Origin: Novosphingobium endophyticum
GTDB taxonomy: Bacteria; Pseudomonadota; Alphaproteobacteria; Sphingomonadales; Sphingomonadaceae
Assembly: GCF_014640675.1 (NCBI RefSeq)
Contig: NZ_BMHK01000018.1
Coordinates: 19,016 to 83,015, forward strand
Direction of reading: 5' to 3'
Length of the DNA stretch: 64,000 nt
A program made the translations under genes and the position numbers. Every line of letters starts with the position of its first letter. Within the stretch, counting starts at the first letter, position 1. The notes below the pieces were generated by a model, which did no database searches, was not told where the DNA came from, and saw only the letters and a program-made list of their open reading frames with translations. Below are positions 33,231-42,183 of this stretch, piece by piece.

Positions 33231-34203
33231 GGTGATGGGCTATAACGCTGCGATGGGCCTGGGCCTTGTCGAGGAAATGCGTCGTGACGCCGAGATCTTC
33301 GTGCTGGGTCAGGGCGTGGCCACGGGAGGATGGTTCGGCGCGGAGAAGGGGCTCGCTTCGGAGTTCGGTCTCGATCGCGTGATCGACTGTGGTATCTCGG
33401 AGGCGTTCGAGGCTGGGCTGGCGGCCGGTGCGGCGATTGTCGGGATGAAGCCGGTGATCAACATGGGCTTTGGCGATTTCGCACTGATCGCGGGCGACGA
33501 GATTTATCACAAGCTTGCCAAGTGGCGCTACATGCATGGCCTTGATGTGCCGATGACAGCGGTGATCATCTTTCCGATCGGCACGATGGGAGGGGCGGGT
33601 CCCGAGCATTCGAGTTGCACCGAAGTGCTGGGGATGCATTTCCCCGGTCTCAAGGTCGTGGTTCCCTCGACGCCGGAAGATGCCAAGGGGCTGATGAAGG
33701 CCGCCTTGCGCGAACCCAATCCGGTGCTTTTCCATTCGGTGCAGGGACTGGGCTGGGCACGCGGCGAAGTTTCGACAGATCCCGAATTCATCGTACCGAT
33801 CGGCAAGGCCGCGACCCCTCGGCAAGGCCGTGACCTCACCATCGTTACTTACGGCTCGATGGTGCCGCGGTCGCTGGAGGCGGCGGATACGCTGGCGGGC
33901 GAGGGGATCGATTGCGAGGTGATCGACCTGCGCAGCCTGGTTCCGCTCGATTGGGATTGCGTCCTCGAATCGGTCTCTCGCACCAACCGCGCCATGGTCG
34001 TCCACGAAGCGGCCAAGACCGCCGGACCGGGCGCGGAGATCGCGGCGCAAATTCAGGAGCGCATCTTTTTCGACCTCGAAGCACCCGTGCTGCGGGTCGG
34101 CGGCAAGGACTTCCCCCTTCCTCAGCACAGTGACCTCGAGGCGATGTCGATTCCCTCGGTCGACGCCATCGCCGACACGGCGCGCCGGTTGTTCGCGATA
34201 TAA
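33220..34203 (+). CDS. 2-oxo acid dehydrogenase E1 component, beta subunit
   Basis: A 327-residue E1-beta chain: GISEAFEAGLAAGAA carries the Glu that activates the thiamine ring, GGAGPEHSS the substrate channel His, and VVPSTPEDAKGLMKAALREPNPV and VIDLRSLVPLD the typical transketolase C-terminal features. ATG 33220 overlaps the E1-alpha gene by 11 bases, with GAGAGG ten bases ahead. Two subunits encoded separately place the complex in the E1 alpha2-beta2 class (acetoin or branched-chain 2-oxo acid type) rather than homodimeric PDH. Confidence 0.88.
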   Translation: MSSEVMGYNAAMGLGLVEEMRRDAEIFVLGQGVATGGWFGAEKGLASEFGLDRVIDCGISEAFEAGLAAGAAIVGMKPVINMGFGDFALIAGDEIYHKLAKWRYMHGLDVPMTAVIIFPIGTMGGAGPEHSSCTEVLGMHFPGLKVVVPSTPEDAKGLMKAALREPNPVLFHSVQGLGWARGEVSTDPEFIVPIGKAATPRQGRDLTIVTYGSMVPRSLEAADTLAGEGIDCEVIDLRSLVPLDWDCVLESVSRTNRAMVVHEAAKTAGPGAEIAAQIQERIFFDLEAPVLRVGGKDFPLPQHSDLEAMSIPSVDAIADTARRLFAI

Positions 34204-34211
34204 GGGTGGGT

Positions 34212-35477
34212 ATGCTCCAGGAACTCAAAATCCCCCGCATGGGCTCGGTCGAGAACGCAAGGCTGGTCGCCTGGCACATCGACGAGGGTCAGTCCTATGG
34301 CGAAGGCGACATCCTCTACGAGATCGAGACCGACAAGACGACGACCGAAGTCGAAGCGACCTCTCCGGGCATTCTCGCGCAGCGCAAGGGGGAGCCGGGG
34401 GACGATTTCAAGGTCGGCGATTGTATCGGATTATGGGCCGCGCCGGGTACCGGGCCGGCGGCACTGAGGAAAGCTGTAGCAGCCCTTGACGGACAAGAGC
34501 CGCGCCCCGCCTCGGCCGAAAATGCCGCCGCGCCGGTGAAGGTTGCGGCGGCGGACGGGGAGGCTGTCAGGCCGCTGTCGCGAACGGCGGCGTGCGGCGT
34601 GCGGATATCGCCTCTGGCCCGGCGGCTGGCGGCGCAGCACGGCGTCGATGTTGCCGGCATCGCCGGGTCGGGTGCCTATGGCAAGATTACCGGGAAGGAC
34701 GTTCTGAAGGTGTCGAATGCCGCAGGGACGGCGCCTCGGACGATAGCGCCCCCTGCCGGCCGCGTGCTTCCCGATTCCCGTCCCGCGGACCAGGCGGCTG
34801 CTTCGGCGGAGGGCGCGCGGGTCGTTCCTCATTCGCTGCGCCGCAAGACGATCGCCCGGCGAATGGTCGAGGCGGCAGCGGTCCCGTCGCTTACCGCGGA
34901 CATGGAGATTGATCTCACCGCACTGTTCGCGCACCGGGCCTCGGTGGCGGGCAAGGGGACGTCGGTGCTGGGGCTCATCGCCCATGCCGCGGTTTCCGCA
35001 TTGGTGGAGCATCGTTCGCTCAACGCGCATTGGAACGACGAGGCGCTCATCCAGTGGGATCATGTCCATCTGGGCATCGCGGTCGATACCGCGGGAGGTC
35101 TCATCGTTCCCGTCATCCGCCACGCGGAGCGGCTCAACGCGAGGGGGCTGACGGAAGAGATAGCGCGCGTGGCTCAGGCAGCCCGCGACGGTTCGCTCAG
35201 CTCGGCGGACCTCGAAGGCGGCACCTTTACGATTTCAAATCCCGGCTCGGTCGGTCCGGTCATTCGCGCTGAGGCTTTGCTCAACGTGCCGCAGGTCGCC
35301 CTGCTGGGCCTTCCCGGCATTGTCCGCGCCGTCAAGGTGGTCCCCGATGGTGACGGTTGGGCGACGGCCGTTCGTCGGGTCATCAGGCCGTCGCTTACGT
35401 TCGATCACCGTGCGCTCGACGGCGGTCCGGTGATCGCTTTTCTAAACACCCTCAAAATCCAGATGGAATCGCTATGA
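34212..35477 (+). CDS. 2-oxo acid dehydrogenase E2, dihydrolipoyl acyltransferase
   Basis: A 421-residue E2. An N-terminal lipoyl domain has the lipoylated Lys42 in ETDKTTTEV. A long Ala/Pro-rich linker precedes the peripheral subunit-binding domain (RISPLARRLAAQHGVD to GKITGKDVL), followed by a second linker and the catalytic domain with SLTFDHRALDGG near the end (His and Asp). One lipoyl domain only. ATG 34212 is used; GTG 34206 is in frame. The stop overlaps the start of the Baeyer-Villiger monooxygenase gene (ATGA), tying the complex to that oxidation. Confidence 0.9.
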   Translation: MLQELKIPRMGSVENARLVAWHIDEGQSYGEGDILYEIETDKTTTEVEATSPGILAQRKGEPGDDFKVGDCIGLWAAPGTGPAALRKAVAALDGQEPRPASAENAAAPVKVAAADGEAVRPLSRTAACGVRISPLARRLAAQHGVDVAGIAGSGAYGKITGKDVLKVSNAAGTAPRTIAPPAGRVLPDSRPADQAAASAEGARVVPHSLRRKTIARRMVEAAAVPSLTADMEIDLTALFAHRASVAGKGTSVLGLIAHAAVSALVEHRSLNAHWNDEALIQWDHVHLGIAVDTAGGLIVPVIRHAERLNARGLTEEIARVAQAARDGSLSSADLEGGTFTISNPGSVGPVIRAEALLNVPQVALLGLPGIVRAVKVVPDGDGWATAVRRVIRPSLTFDHRALDGGPVIAFLNTLKIQMESL

Positions 35478-36928
35478 GCGAAAAGAAGCGCTTTGTCGTT
35501 ATCGGTGCCGGAATGTCCGGCATCCTGGCCGCCATCAAGCTTTCGGAGGCCGGTCAGGACAACCTTGTCGTTTACGAGAAGGCTCAAACGATCGGGGGGA
35601 CCTGGCGTGAAAACCACTATCCCGGGCTGACATGCGACGTTCCGGCGCATTGCTATACCTACAGCTTCGCACCCCATCCGGACTGGAGCGCGTTCTATGC
35701 GCCCGGGCCGGAGATCCAGAGCTATTTCCAGAGGGTCATCGACGATTACGACGTCCGTCGTTTTATCCAGACCGATTCGGAAGTCACACATTGTGCCTGG
35801 AAGGACGGCAAGTGGGAGATCGGACTTGCCGATGGTCGGAGGGACGAAGCGGATATCGTTATTGCAGCGTCTGGCGTACTCCATCATCCCCGTTACCCGG
35901 ACATCGAAGGTCTTCGCAATTTCGAGGGCGCAATGTTCCATTCCGCCCGCTGGGACGATGCGCTCGATCCCTCTGGAAAACGGATCGGCGTGATCGGTAA
36001 CGGATCGACCGGCGTCCAGATCGTCTCGGCTTTGGCGCCTACCGCCCGCGAGCTGGTGCACTTTCAGCGATCGCCGCAATGGATCCTTCCCGTCACACAG
36101 TTCGAGTATACCGACGCGGACCGGGCGGCGTTTCGCGCTGATCCGGCCAAGGTCGACGAGATTCGTTATGGGGAGGAATACTGGAACGGTGTTCGCCGTT
36201 TCACGTCGGCTATCGTCGATCCTGATTCTCCGCAGATGAAGGAGATCGAGGAACTGTGCCTGCGCAATCTCGAGGAAGGCGTGCGCGATCCGGAACTCCG
36301 CGAGACGCTGCGCCCCAATTACCATGCGGCCTGCAAGCGCCTGATCTATTCCTGGAACTATTACGACAGGATCCAGGAGCATGATGTTGTCATTGATACT
36401 TCGGCCATTGATCGGGTTGAGAAGCGCGGCATCCACATGAAGAGCGGCAAGTTCTACGAACTCGACGTGATTGCTCTGGCGACGGGATTTCATGCGGACA
36501 AGTTCATCAAGCCCACCAAGGTAATCGGTGCAGGAGGGCAGGATCTCGACGATTTCTGGGCGCGCCGTCCTACCGCTCATTATGCGGTGACGCTTCCGTC
36601 CTTCCCCAATTTCTTCATGCTCAATGGACCTACAGGACCGGTGGGCAACTTTTCCCTGATCGACATCGCTGAGCTGCAGTGGGGCTATATCGCTCAGCTC
36701 ATGCGGCCGGTCCTCCAAGGAGACGCATCCTGGGTCGCCCCCACGCGGGAAGCGCACGCCGCGTACGAGGAACGACGTGTCGAGGCTGCGCGCAACACCG
36801 TGTTCGGTACTGGCTGCACCAGCTGGTATCTGGATGCCGAGGGTGTTCCGGGCACCTGGCCCTGGAGCTACGATGCTTTTGCCGATGCCATGTCGAAGCC
36901 GAATCTTGATGAGTACAAGTTCGGTTGA
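35474..36928 (+). CDS. FAD-dependent Baeyer-Villiger monooxygenase
   Basis: A 484-residue class B flavoprotein monooxygenase. The FAD motif GAGMSG is at residues 11-16, GGTW at 41-44, the Baeyer-Villiger fingerprint FxGxxxHxxxWD at 150-161 (F-E-G-A-M-F-H-S-A-R-W-D), and the NADPH motif GNGSTG at 175-180. Such enzymes turn ketones into esters or lactones with NADPH and oxygen, and steroid 17-ketones are known substrates of the family. ATG 35474 overlaps the E2 stop; the frame upstream is antiparallel noise inside E2. A ring-D or side-chain ketone would be a plausible substrate (inference). A strong hairpin follows. Confidence 0.9.
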   Translation: MSEKKRFVVIGAGMSGILAAIKLSEAGQDNLVVYEKAQTIGGTWRENHYPGLTCDVPAHCYTYSFAPHPDWSAFYAPGPEIQSYFQRVIDDYDVRRFIQTDSEVTHCAWKDGKWEIGLADGRRDEADIVIAASGVLHHPRYPDIEGLRNFEGAMFHSARWDDALDPSGKRIGVIGNGSTGVQIVSALAPTARELVHFQRSPQWILPVTQFEYTDADRAAFRADPAKVDEIRYGEEYWNGVRRFTSAIVDPDSPQMKEIEELCLRNLEEGVRDPELRETLRPNYHAACKRLIYSWNYYDRIQEHDVVIDTSAIDRVEKRGIHMKSGKFYELDVIALATGFHADKFIKPTKVIGAGGQDLDDFWARRPTAHYAVTLPSFPNFFMLNGPTGPVGNFSLIDIAELQWGYIAQLMRPVLQGDASWVAPTREAHAAYEERRVEAARNTVFGTGCTSWYLDAEGVPGTWPWSYDAFADAMSKPNLDEYKFG

Positions 36929-36950
36929 CGGGTAGCCGGCCGGCGATGCT

Positions 36951-36977
36951 TGACGCGGGACTGCGAATCCCGCGTCA
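36951..36977. terminator. Terminator hairpin between convergent operons
   Basis: Perfect 10-bp stem TGACGCGGGA / TCCCGCGTCA with a 7-base loop. It lies between the ends of the Baeyer-Villiger monooxygenase gene (+) and of the Lrp/AsnC gene (-). No T-run on either side. Confidence 0.6.
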
Positions 36978-36979
36978 GG

Positions 36980-37459
36980 TCAGGTCTCGTCGTCGGTAAG
37001 GTTCGTGATCCGTGCGACGCGCGAGTTGTATTTCATGGTCTTGACGGCAATCGACGTTTCGACCTGATAAACGCCGGCGATTGTAAGTATGCGATCCGAG
37101 GTCAGTTCGACGAGTTCGTCGAGTTCATCGAACAGGCAGATGGCGGTGATGTTAAGCTCGCCAAGCGACACCAGTACGGCGTTTATCTCGTCCATTGCGC
37201 TCAGGTAGTCGGAAATCTCCCGTACCTTGTCCATCGCCGCCTTGATGCCGATGAACGCCAGGCGGGATTTCGCCGCGAGAGAAAGGCCCGTGATGGCCGT
37301 GAATGCGATCTGCCCATCGCTTTGCAACCGTTTGATGCGGCCTCTGACGGTTCCTTCGGTAATGCCGAGTTCTGTCGCGATCTTGCGATTGGAGACCCGT
37401 GCATCCTTGCTCAGGATCGCAATGAGCTGGTTGTCAAGGTCATCGAGCAATCCGTTCAT
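36980..37459 (-). CDS. Lrp/AsnC-family regulator
   Basis: A 159-residue regulator with winged helix (DNQLIAILSKDARVSNRKIA and TEGTVRGRIKRL) and RAM effector domain. It overlaps the preceding Lrp/AsnC gene by four bases, copying the arrangement at 23792-24732. It is the last gene of the leftward hsa operon, so its level rises with the pathway and it probably gives feedback control. Confidence 0.9.
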   Translation of the reverse strand: MNGLLDDLDNQLIAILSKDARVSNRKIATELGITEGTVRGRIKRLQSDGQIAFTAITGLSLAAKSRLAFIGIKAAMDKVREISDYLSAMDEINAVLVSLGELNITAICLFDELDELVELTSDRILTIAGVYQVETSIAVKTMKYNSRVARITNLTDDET

Positions 37460-37941
37460 GCTTCGCTTCCTTCGATGGGCGCGACTTCGAATTTGTATTT
37501 CAGAATGTCGACGACGATCGAAGGCGTCATTGACTTGATTCCCGGAACATTACTCACAAGGCTTTGCAGAAATGCGGGGAGCTCGGCGAAATCCAACAGC
37601 GCCACCAGGGCATCGATGTTGTAGCGGCCGGTCACCACATGGACCGCGAACACCTCCGAAAGCCCGGCCAGATCGGTGGCCACGCACGAGGCAGGTCGCC
37701 CGTCTACTTCCACCGCCAGCCTGAGTAGCACATTGTAGCCAAGCGCTGCGAAATCCGAGACGGCAACCACGCGAAGCTGGTTGGCCTCTTCCATTCGCTT
37801 GATGCGGGACGAAACCGTAGATGCCGTAAGTCCAAGCTTTCCGGCGATGTCCTGGTTCGTCGCCCGGCCATTGCGCCGAAGTTCGGATACGATTGCGTGA
37901 TCCGTCTCGGAGAAGCTGAATGCGGGTTTGTTCATTGTCAT
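37456..37941 (-). CDS. Lrp/AsnC-family regulator
   Basis: A 161-residue regulator: winged helix (DHAIVSELRRNGRATNQDIA and TASTVSSRIKRM) and RAM domain. ATG 37941 or 37935 are both possible, 22 bases or so after the SDR gene; upstream open frame has no similarity to the family. Coupled to the following Lrp gene. Four such proteins in one locus is unusual; hetero-oligomers that read different CoA esters are one explanation. Confidence 0.87.
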   Translation of the reverse strand: MTMNKPAFSFSETDHAIVSELRRNGRATNQDIAGKLGLTASTVSSRIKRMEEANQLRVVAVSDFAALGYNVLLRLAVEVDGRPASCVATDLAGLSEVFAVHVVTGRYNIDALVALLDFAELPAFLQSLVSNVPGIKSMTPSIVVDILKYKFEVAPIEGSEA

Positions 37942-37963
37942 CGATACACTTGGGTTGCGGGCC

Positions 37964-38836
37964 TTAATAGATGGCGGCAGGGTTCTTTGCACGCGGCGCT
38001 CCCAGCATGTCGCGGTAGGATGGTCGTTCGGCGCCCCTGTCAGTGACGCCGAGCCGTTTGGCAATCTCGGCACCGATGAGGGTCTCCCCGGACAGCTCGG
38101 CGCGCTCCGGCGATCGGTCGATGGCGTCCAGGATATGGGCGGTGAATTCCGGGTTTTCCGCCGAGGCCATGAAGGCTTCGTACTGTTCGGGATCGTTGTC
38201 CTTCGCCGACATCGCCCGTTCGGTGACTTGCGGTCCAAGCCAGATGGAAACCGCGACCACGCCGGTGCCGCGCAGATCGTGCTCCATGTCATGCGCCAGC
38301 TTGTCGATTCCCGCCTTCTGCGCACCGTAAGCCGGTCCATGCATGTAGCAGGAAGCGCCGAATGAAGAGGTGAAGGCGATCAGGCCCGAACCTTGCGGCA
38401 CCATCATCCGCGCCGCATGCCAACTGGCGACATAAGCCGAGCGCAGGCCGACATCGAGAATTTTCTGCGCGTCGAGATCCTTTTCCCAGAACGGCTTCTT
38501 CTCGACCAGTTGGGGATGCATATAGGCGGCGTTGTTGATCAGCATGTCCAGACTGCCGGACTCCTGGGCCACCCGCTCGAACAGCTTTGCAACCTGTGCG
38601 TCGTCGGCATGGTCGCAGACCACTGGAATGCCCTTGCCGCCAAGGTCGGTCACGGCCTGCGCCGTTTCCGCGACAGTGCCGGGTAGAATTTCGCCGGCCC
38701 AGCCCCGCGCCGAGCCTGCGCTCGTCGAACGGCCCGTGACGTAAACGACGTAGCCCAGTTCGCCCAGGCCGCGCGCTATGCCGGCGCCGACGCCGCGACT
38801 GGCCCCGGTGACTATGGCAACCTTGCCTACTCCCAT
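37964..38836 (-). CDS. SDR-family oxidoreductase
   Basis: A 290-residue SDR with TGASRGVG (residues 10-17), NNAA, catalytic Ser in TSSFGA and YGAQK, plus a longer C-terminus. The N-terminal insert after GRSTSAG resembles the DHRS1-type subfamily. It is part of the hsa operon, 29 bases after hsaF. A hydroxyacid or hydroxysteroid substrate is likely but undefined. Confidence 0.87.
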   Translation of the reverse strand: MGVGKVAIVTGASRGVGAGIARGLGELGYVVYVTGRSTSAGSARGWAGEILPGTVAETAQAVTDLGGKGIPVVCDHADDAQVAKLFERVAQESGSLDMLINNAAYMHPQLVEKKPFWEKDLDAQKILDVGLRSAYVASWHAARMMVPQGSGLIAFTSSFGASCYMHGPAYGAQKAGIDKLAHDMEHDLRGTGVVAVSIWLGPQVTERAMSAKDNDPEQYEAFMASAENPEFTAHILDAIDRSPERAELSGETLIGAEIAKRLGVTDRGAERPSYRDMLGAPRAKNPAAIY

Positions 38837-38865
38837 CGTACTTATTCCTTATTCGCTTCCGAGCG

Positions 38866-39906
38866 TCAGCCCTTGGCCGCCTTGAGCATGTCCAGCGCGA
38901 CGTCGACAATCATGTCTTCCTGTCCGCCGACCATCTTGCGCCGGCCGAGTTCGACGAGGATGGCGCGGGTGTCGAGCCCGTAGTCCGATGCCGCTTTCTC
39001 GGCATGGCGCAGGAAGCTTGAATAAACGCCCGCGTAACCGAGCGAGAGCGTCTCGCGGTCGACGCGAACCGGGCGGTCCTGCAGCGGACGGACCAGATCC
39101 TCGGCGGCATCCATCAGCGCCATGACGTCGCAGCCGTGGTTCCAGCCCTTGCGGTCGGCGGCGGCGATGAAGACCTCGAGCGGCGCATTACCTGCGCCCG
39201 CGCCCATGCCGGCGAGGCTGGCGTCTATGCGCACCGCGCCTTCCTGTGCGGCGACGATTGAGTTGGCGACGCCGAGCGAGAGGTTGTGGTGGGCGTGGAT
39301 ACCACGCTGTGTTTCGGGCTTCAGAACCTTGTCATATGCGCGCAGGCGGTCACGCACGCCGTCCATGTCGAGCGCGCCGCCGCTGTCCGTCACATAGACG
39401 CATTGCACGCCGTAGCTTTCCATCAGCAGCGCCTGTTGGGCCAGCGCCTCGGCATCGATCATGTGGCTCATCATCAGGAAGCCGGACACGTCCATGCCAA
39501 GGTCACGCGCAATGCCGATATGCTGCCTGGAGACGTCCGCCTCGGTGCAGTGCGTTGCGACGCGCACCGAGCGGACGCCAAGATCATAGGCGCGGCGCAG
39601 TTCGTCCGCCGTGCCGACACCCGGCAGGATCAGTGTCGTGAGCACGCTCTTCTCAAGCACTTCGGCGACCGCCTCGATCCATTCCCAGTCGGTATGAGCT
39701 CCGAAGCCGTAGTTGAAGCTCATGCCGGAAAGCCCGTCGCCATGCGCGACCTCGATCGCGTCCACGCCTGCCCGGTCGAGTGCGCGCGCGATGTCACGCA
39801 CGTGGTCGAGGCCGTACATATGCCGGATGGCATGCATGCCGTCGCGCAAGGTCACGTCCTGGATGTAGAGCTGGTCGCCCGCTGCCACGTCGAACTTGGC
39901 CATCAT
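38866..39906 (-). CDS. hsaF: 4-hydroxy-2-oxoacid aldolase
   Basis: A 346-residue DRE-TIM/HMGL-like aldolase of the BphI/DmpG/HsaF type. VTLRDGMHA has the metal-binding Asp and catalytic Arg; the metal His pair lies in [11 protein letters not shown], and [12 protein letters not shown] and a C-terminal helical domain follow. It splits 4-hydroxy-2-oxohexanoate (or -valerate) into pyruvate and an aldehyde that is channelled to the acylating aldehyde dehydrogenase encoded ten bases upstream. In steroid A-ring degradation the aldehyde is propanal. Starts with two ATGs (39906/39903). Confidence 0.93.
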   Translation of the reverse strand: MMAKFDVAAGDQLYIQDVTLRDGMHAIRHMYGLDHVRDIARALDRAGVDAIEVAHGDGLSGMSFNYGFGAHTDWEWIEAVAEVLEKSVLTTLILPGVGTADELRRAYDLGVRSVRVATHCTEADVSRQHIGIARDLGMDVSGFLMMSHMIDAEALAQQALLMESYGVQCVYVTDSGGALDMDGVRDRLRAYDKVLKPETQRGIHAHHNLSLGVANSIVAAQEGAVRIDASLAGMGAGAGNAPLEVFIAAADRKGWNHGCDVMALMDAAEDLVRPLQDRPVRVDRETLSLGYAGVYSSFLRHAEKAASDYGLDTRAILVELGRRKMVGGQEDMIVDVALDMLKAAKG

Positions 39907-39916
39907 CAGGTCTCCT

Positions 39917-40864
39917 TCAGGCGTTGGCCGTCGCGGCCATGCGCCGCTCGGCCAGCAGTTCGCCCGTCGCCTTGGCGGCGGCGGTCATGATGTCGAGATT
40001 GCCGGAATAGCTCGGCAGGTAATCGCCCGCGCCTTCGACCTCGAGCATAATCATGGTCTTGATACCGGTGAACTCGCCGCGGCCGGGGATCTTGAGCTTG
40101 TTATTGTCGCCAAAGCGCTCGAACTGGACATCCTGCTTGAGGCGGTAGCCGGGCACGTACTTCTGCACTTCAGCCACCATATCCTTGACCGACTGGCGGA
40201 TTGCCTCCTCGTCGGCGCCTTCGGAAAGGGTGAAGACGGTGTCTCGCATGATCATCGGCGGCTCGGCCGGGTTCAGGATGATGATTGCCTTGCCCTTCTC
40301 AACGCCGCCCACCTTCTCGATGGCATTGGCGGTAGTGCGGGTAAATTCATCAATGTTGGCGCGCGTGCCCGGCCCCGCCGAGCGCGAGGAGACCGATGCG
40401 ACGATCTCGGCGTAGTGGACGGTGGCAACCCTGCTGACGGCCGCGACCATCGGGATCGTCGCCTGGCCGCCGCATGTTACCATGTTGACGTTGGGCGCAT
40501 CGAGGTTGGCGTGCATGTTGACCGGCGGCACCGTGAAGGGGCCGATCGCTGCGGGCGTCAGGTCGACCACCTGGATGCCGTCGGCGCGCAGCGCCTCATC
40601 ATGGACCTTGTGCGCATAGGCGCTGGTGGCGTCGAAGGCGATGCCGATCTCGGGATAGCAGGGCAGCTTCTTGAGGCCCTCGATGCCCTCATGGGTCGTC
40701 GCGACGCCATGCTCGCGGGCCATGGCAAGGCCTTCGGAGTTCGGATCGATGCCCACCACGGCCACGAGGTCCATGTTCTGCGGATACTTGATCATCTTCA
40801 TCATCAGGTCGGTGCCGATGTTCCCAGATCCGATGATCGCGGCCTTGATCCTTGTCATGTTCAT
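39917..40864 (-). CDS. hsaG: Acylating acetaldehyde/propanal dehydrogenase
   Basis: A 315-residue enzyme of the BphJ/DmpF/HsaG family: NAD-binding GSGNIGTD near residue 12 and the catalytic Cys131 in [10 protein letters not shown]. It forms a channel complex with the aldolase next door and makes acyl-CoA (propionyl-CoA in steroid breakdown) from the aldehyde, CoA and NAD. ATG 40864 lies three bases after the hydratase stop, with a second in-frame ATG at 40858. Length matches the family. Confidence 0.94.
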   Translation of the reverse strand: MNMTRIKAAIIGSGNIGTDLMMKMIKYPQNMDLVAVVGIDPNSEGLAMAREHGVATTHEGIEGLKKLPCYPEIGIAFDATSAYAHKVHDEALRADGIQVVDLTPAAIGPFTVPPVNMHANLDAPNVNMVTCGGQATIPMVAAVSRVATVHYAEIVASVSSRSAGPGTRANIDEFTRTTANAIEKVGGVEKGKAIIILNPAEPPMIMRDTVFTLSEGADEEAIRQSVKDMVAEVQKYVPGYRLKQDVQFERFGDNNKLKIPGRGEFTGIKTMIMLEVEGAGDYLPSYSGNLDIMTAAAKATGELLAERRMAATANA

Positions 40865-40867
40865 TCC

Positions 40868-41662
40868 TCAGACGAAGCGGGCGGCGCAGGTGCCCAGTGG
40901 CGTCCCGCGGTTGCTCAAAACCAATTCAAAAACATCGCCCTTTGCGGCGGGAGCCAGCGGCACGAGCGAGCCGGAGAGGATCACGTCACCGGCATTGAGG
41001 GTCACTCCATAGCTGCCAAGCGTATTGGCGAGCCATGCTACGGCCTGGGCGGGATTTCCTTGCACGGCGCTGCCCAGCCCTTCCGAAAGCCGCTCTCCAT
41101 TCTTGGTGACGGCGACGTGGAGGCTGGGCAGGTCCAACCCTGCGGGGTCGATACGGGCATCGCCCAGTACGAACACGCCGCAGGAGGCATTGTCCGCGAC
41201 GGTGTCGACGATTCCGATTTTCCAGTCGGTGATCCGGCTGTCGACGATCTCGAAGCAAGGGGCGATGCTCTGCGTCGCGGCAACGACATCGGCGGCCGTG
41301 ACGCCGGGACCGTTGAGGCTGTCCTTGAGGATGAATGCAATCTCCGCTTCCGCGCGCGGCGCGATCAGGGCCTTGTCGTCCACGTCGATGTCACCTTCGA
41401 CGAACATCCAGTCGGTCAGGAATCCGAAGTCGGGCTGATGCACGCCCAGCATGTCCTGAACGGCTTTGCTGGTGACGCCGATCTTCTTGCCGATCACGCG
41501 CTCGCCGTCCGCCTTGCGGCGCGCGAGGAAATCGAGACTGATGGCATAGGCGTCGTCGATGGTCAGCGATGGATCTTCGGCCATCAGCGGCGCAAGCGTG
41601 CTGCGCCCGCGAAGGGCGTTGAACAGGCGCTCGCCATGGCGCTCGGCACGGGATGGGCTCAT
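40868..41662 (-). CDS. hsaE: 2-hydroxyhexa-2,4-dienoate hydratase
   Basis: A 264-residue enzyme of the 2-oxopent-4-enoate hydratase/fumarylacetoacetase-like fold (BphH/HsaE). The metal ligands lie in RAEAEIAF and in the Glu/Asp-containing EIVDSRI; GKKIGVTSKAVQ is conserved. It hydrates the dienoate released by HsaD to 4-hydroxy-2-oxohexanoate. ATG 41662 overlaps the stop of the flavin reductase gene (ATGA); the frame remains open upstream but without similarity. Confidence 0.9.
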   Translation of the reverse strand: MSPSRAERHGERLFNALRGRSTLAPLMAEDPSLTIDDAYAISLDFLARRKADGERVIGKKIGVTSKAVQDMLGVHQPDFGFLTDWMFVEGDIDVDDKALIAPRAEAEIAFILKDSLNGPGVTAADVVAATQSIAPCFEIVDSRITDWKIGIVDTVADNASCGVFVLGDARIDPAGLDLPSLHVAVTKNGERLSEGLGSAVQGNPAQAVAWLANTLGSYGVTLNAGDVILSGSLVPLAPAAKGDVFELVLSNRGTPLGTCAARFV

Positions 41663-42183
41663 TGATAGTTTCCGTTCACGTAAACCAGTGGGTTCATTTC
41701 GTCCGACAGGCAGGTGTTCAGCACTCTGCCGATGACGATTGTGTGCGTGCCATATTCCACCTCGCGATCGACCTTGCACTGAATCGCGGCGATTGCGTCT
41801 CGCAGCATGGGCACGCCGCGTTCGCAGGTACCCCAATGCCCGAAGCTGAAACGCTCTTTGCCCATCGCCCGGCCTCCGAACGCGTCCGATACGGGTTTGT
41901 GACGGCGTTCAAGAAGGTTGGCGGTGAATGCCGCGTCGGGCTCAAGGGCAGCGCGAATCGAAGCGGAACGGTTGACGCAAATCAGCAACGAGGGCGGGTC
42001 CATCGAGAGCGAGGTCATCGACGTCGCGGTTATCCCGAGCCATTCGTCGCCCTTGCGGCAGGTGACGATTGCCACAGCGGCCGCCATTCGGCGCATGGCC
42101 AGACGGAAATCCTCGCGGACCTGTTCGCCGTCGGCAGGCGCTTGAACGGTGTCAGGACAGCTCACGAAGAAACTCGACGGCAT
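41659..42183 (-). CDS. hsaB: Flavin reductase component of 3-HSA hydroxylase
   Basis: About 174 residues of the flavin reductase-like split-barrel fold: FRLAMRRMAAAVAIVT, GITATSMTSLSMDPPSLLICVN and CKVDREVEYGTHTIVIGRV are family features. It would supply reduced flavin to the HsaA oxygenase. Start uncertain: ATG 42183 overlaps the end of hsaD by 32 bases, GTG 42165 by about 14; neither has a strong ribosome site. It overlaps the hydratase gene downstream by four bases. Confidence 0.85.
   Translation of the reverse strand: MPSSFFVSCPDTVQAPADGEQVREDFRLAMRRMAAAVAIVTCRKGDEWLGITATSMTSLSMDPPSLLICVNRSASIRAALEPDAAFTANLLERRHKPVSDAFGGRAMGKERFSFGHWGTCERGVPMLRDAIAAIQCKVDREVEYGTHTIVIGRVLNTCLSDEMNPLVYVNGNYQ

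Noticed and set aside
39896..41665. 589-residue open frame on the plus strand
   Set aside because: Antisense to hsaG and hsaE, which have clear family motifs; composition is that of a GC-rich shadow frame.
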